Below are positions 63,428 through 64,000 of a DNA stretch of 64,000 nt, one piece after another. Both the position numbers and the translations under genes were made by a program. Position 1 is the first letter of the stretch, and the number at the start of each line of letters is the position of its first letter. This DNA is from an uncultured SAR116 cluster alpha proteobacterium (GTDB lineage Bacteria > Pseudomonadota > Alphaproteobacteria > Puniceispirillales > Puniceispirillaceae). Where the stretch lies: assembly GCA_902518965.1 (NCBI GenBank), contig CABYIQ010000001.1:124001-188000 (forward strand). Reading direction: 5' to 3'. The notes below the pieces were generated by a model. It saw nothing but the letters and a program-made list of their open reading frames with translations. It searched no databases and was not told the origin of the DNA.

Positions 63428-64000
63428 GAGGAGATTTGTTCTGCTAGCCATTTATGGAGCTCTGCGCGTAGCTCAGGGCGTTGGAGCGCAAAAGCCATGT
63501 TCGCTTTGATAAAGCCGATTTTTGAGCCACAGTCATATCGCTGTCCGGAAAACTTCAGACCAGCAAAGGCCGCTTTGCCAATTCGTGAAGCTAATGCATC
63601 TGTCAGTTGAATCTCGCCTCCTGCACCCTTATGACCCTCAGCTAAATTGGTGAATACACCAGGCTCAATAATATAACGGCCGACAACAGCTAGGTTTGAT
63701 GGTGCCTTCTCAGGAGCTGGTTTTTCAATTAGGCCCTTCACCGTTATCAGGGGACCCTTTTCATGGTCAGGTGTGATGATACCATAGGAACTGGTCTCCT
63801 CGGGTGAAACTTCCATAACAGCCACCATATTGCCGTCTCGATAGGCATCTACCATCTCCTGTAAAGCTGGTGTCCCCAAAATCAGGTCATCAGCAAGTAA
63901 AACAGCAACAGGCTCACTTCCGACCTGATTGCGCGCGCACCAAACAGCATGACCTAGCCCAGCAGGCTCCTGTTGACGCACATAAGATACTGAACCAGGC
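63424..64000 (-). CDS. galU: UTP--glucose-1-phosphate uridylyltransferase, C-terminal part (runs off the right edge)
   Basis: PGSVSYVRQQEPAGLGHAVWCARNQVGSEPVAVLLADDLIL; frame stays open to 64000, so the track start at 63981 is not the true start. Confidence 0.95.
   Translation of the reverse strand, partial: PGSVSYVRQQEPAGLGHAVWCARNQVGSEPVAVLLADDLILGTPALQEMVDAYRDGNMVAVMEVSPEETSSYGIITPDHEKGPLITVKGLIEKPAPEKAPSNLAVVGRYIIEPGVFTNLAEGHKGAGGEIQLTDALASRIGKAAFAGLKFSGQRYDCGSKIGFIKANMAFALQRPELRAELHKWLAEQISS

Overview
The window is a 64 kb stretch of chromosome from an alphaproteobacterium. Gene content and order look Rhodospirillales/SAR116-like, but that placement is inference. Nearly all of it is core housekeeping genes. 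Left to right: mutS 5' end, maeB, nth, dapB, dnaJ-dnaK-grpE, a two-gene opposite-strand insertion, hrcA, rph, rdgB, hemW, an LpoA-like lipoprotein, rsmI, a BON lipoprotein, gshB, a his block (hisE-F-A-GNAT-hisH-hisB), XRE/Smr/Tim44, fxsA, secB, dnaQ, coaE, maf, ppsR, a probable chromosomal origin, hemE, hemJ, rho, ogt, mnmE, mnmG, rsmG, parA, parB, holA, lptE, leuS, DUF3576, an acidic porin, a YggS-type PLP protein, ribA, a response regulator, tRNA-Gln, ispE, a TPR protein, ETF-QO, UDG, slt, moaB-like, rnhB, ccrM, MFS, apt, glcB, pgm/manB and the galU C-terminal part. I saw no CRISPR array, transposon or prophage, and no convincing novel defence system. The observations most worth a second look are: (1) the probable oriC between ppsR and hemE with a cluster of parS sites 3-7 kb away; (2) a decayed yraN relic between rsmI and the BON gene; (3) an opposite-strand, translationally coupled gene pair (lysine-rich-tailed protein plus zinc-ribbon membrane protein) splitting hrcA from grpE; (4) an RpoH-type promoter upstream of dnaK; and (5) several expected members missing from otherwise conserved alphaproteobacterial gene strings (aroE, mltA, hemH).
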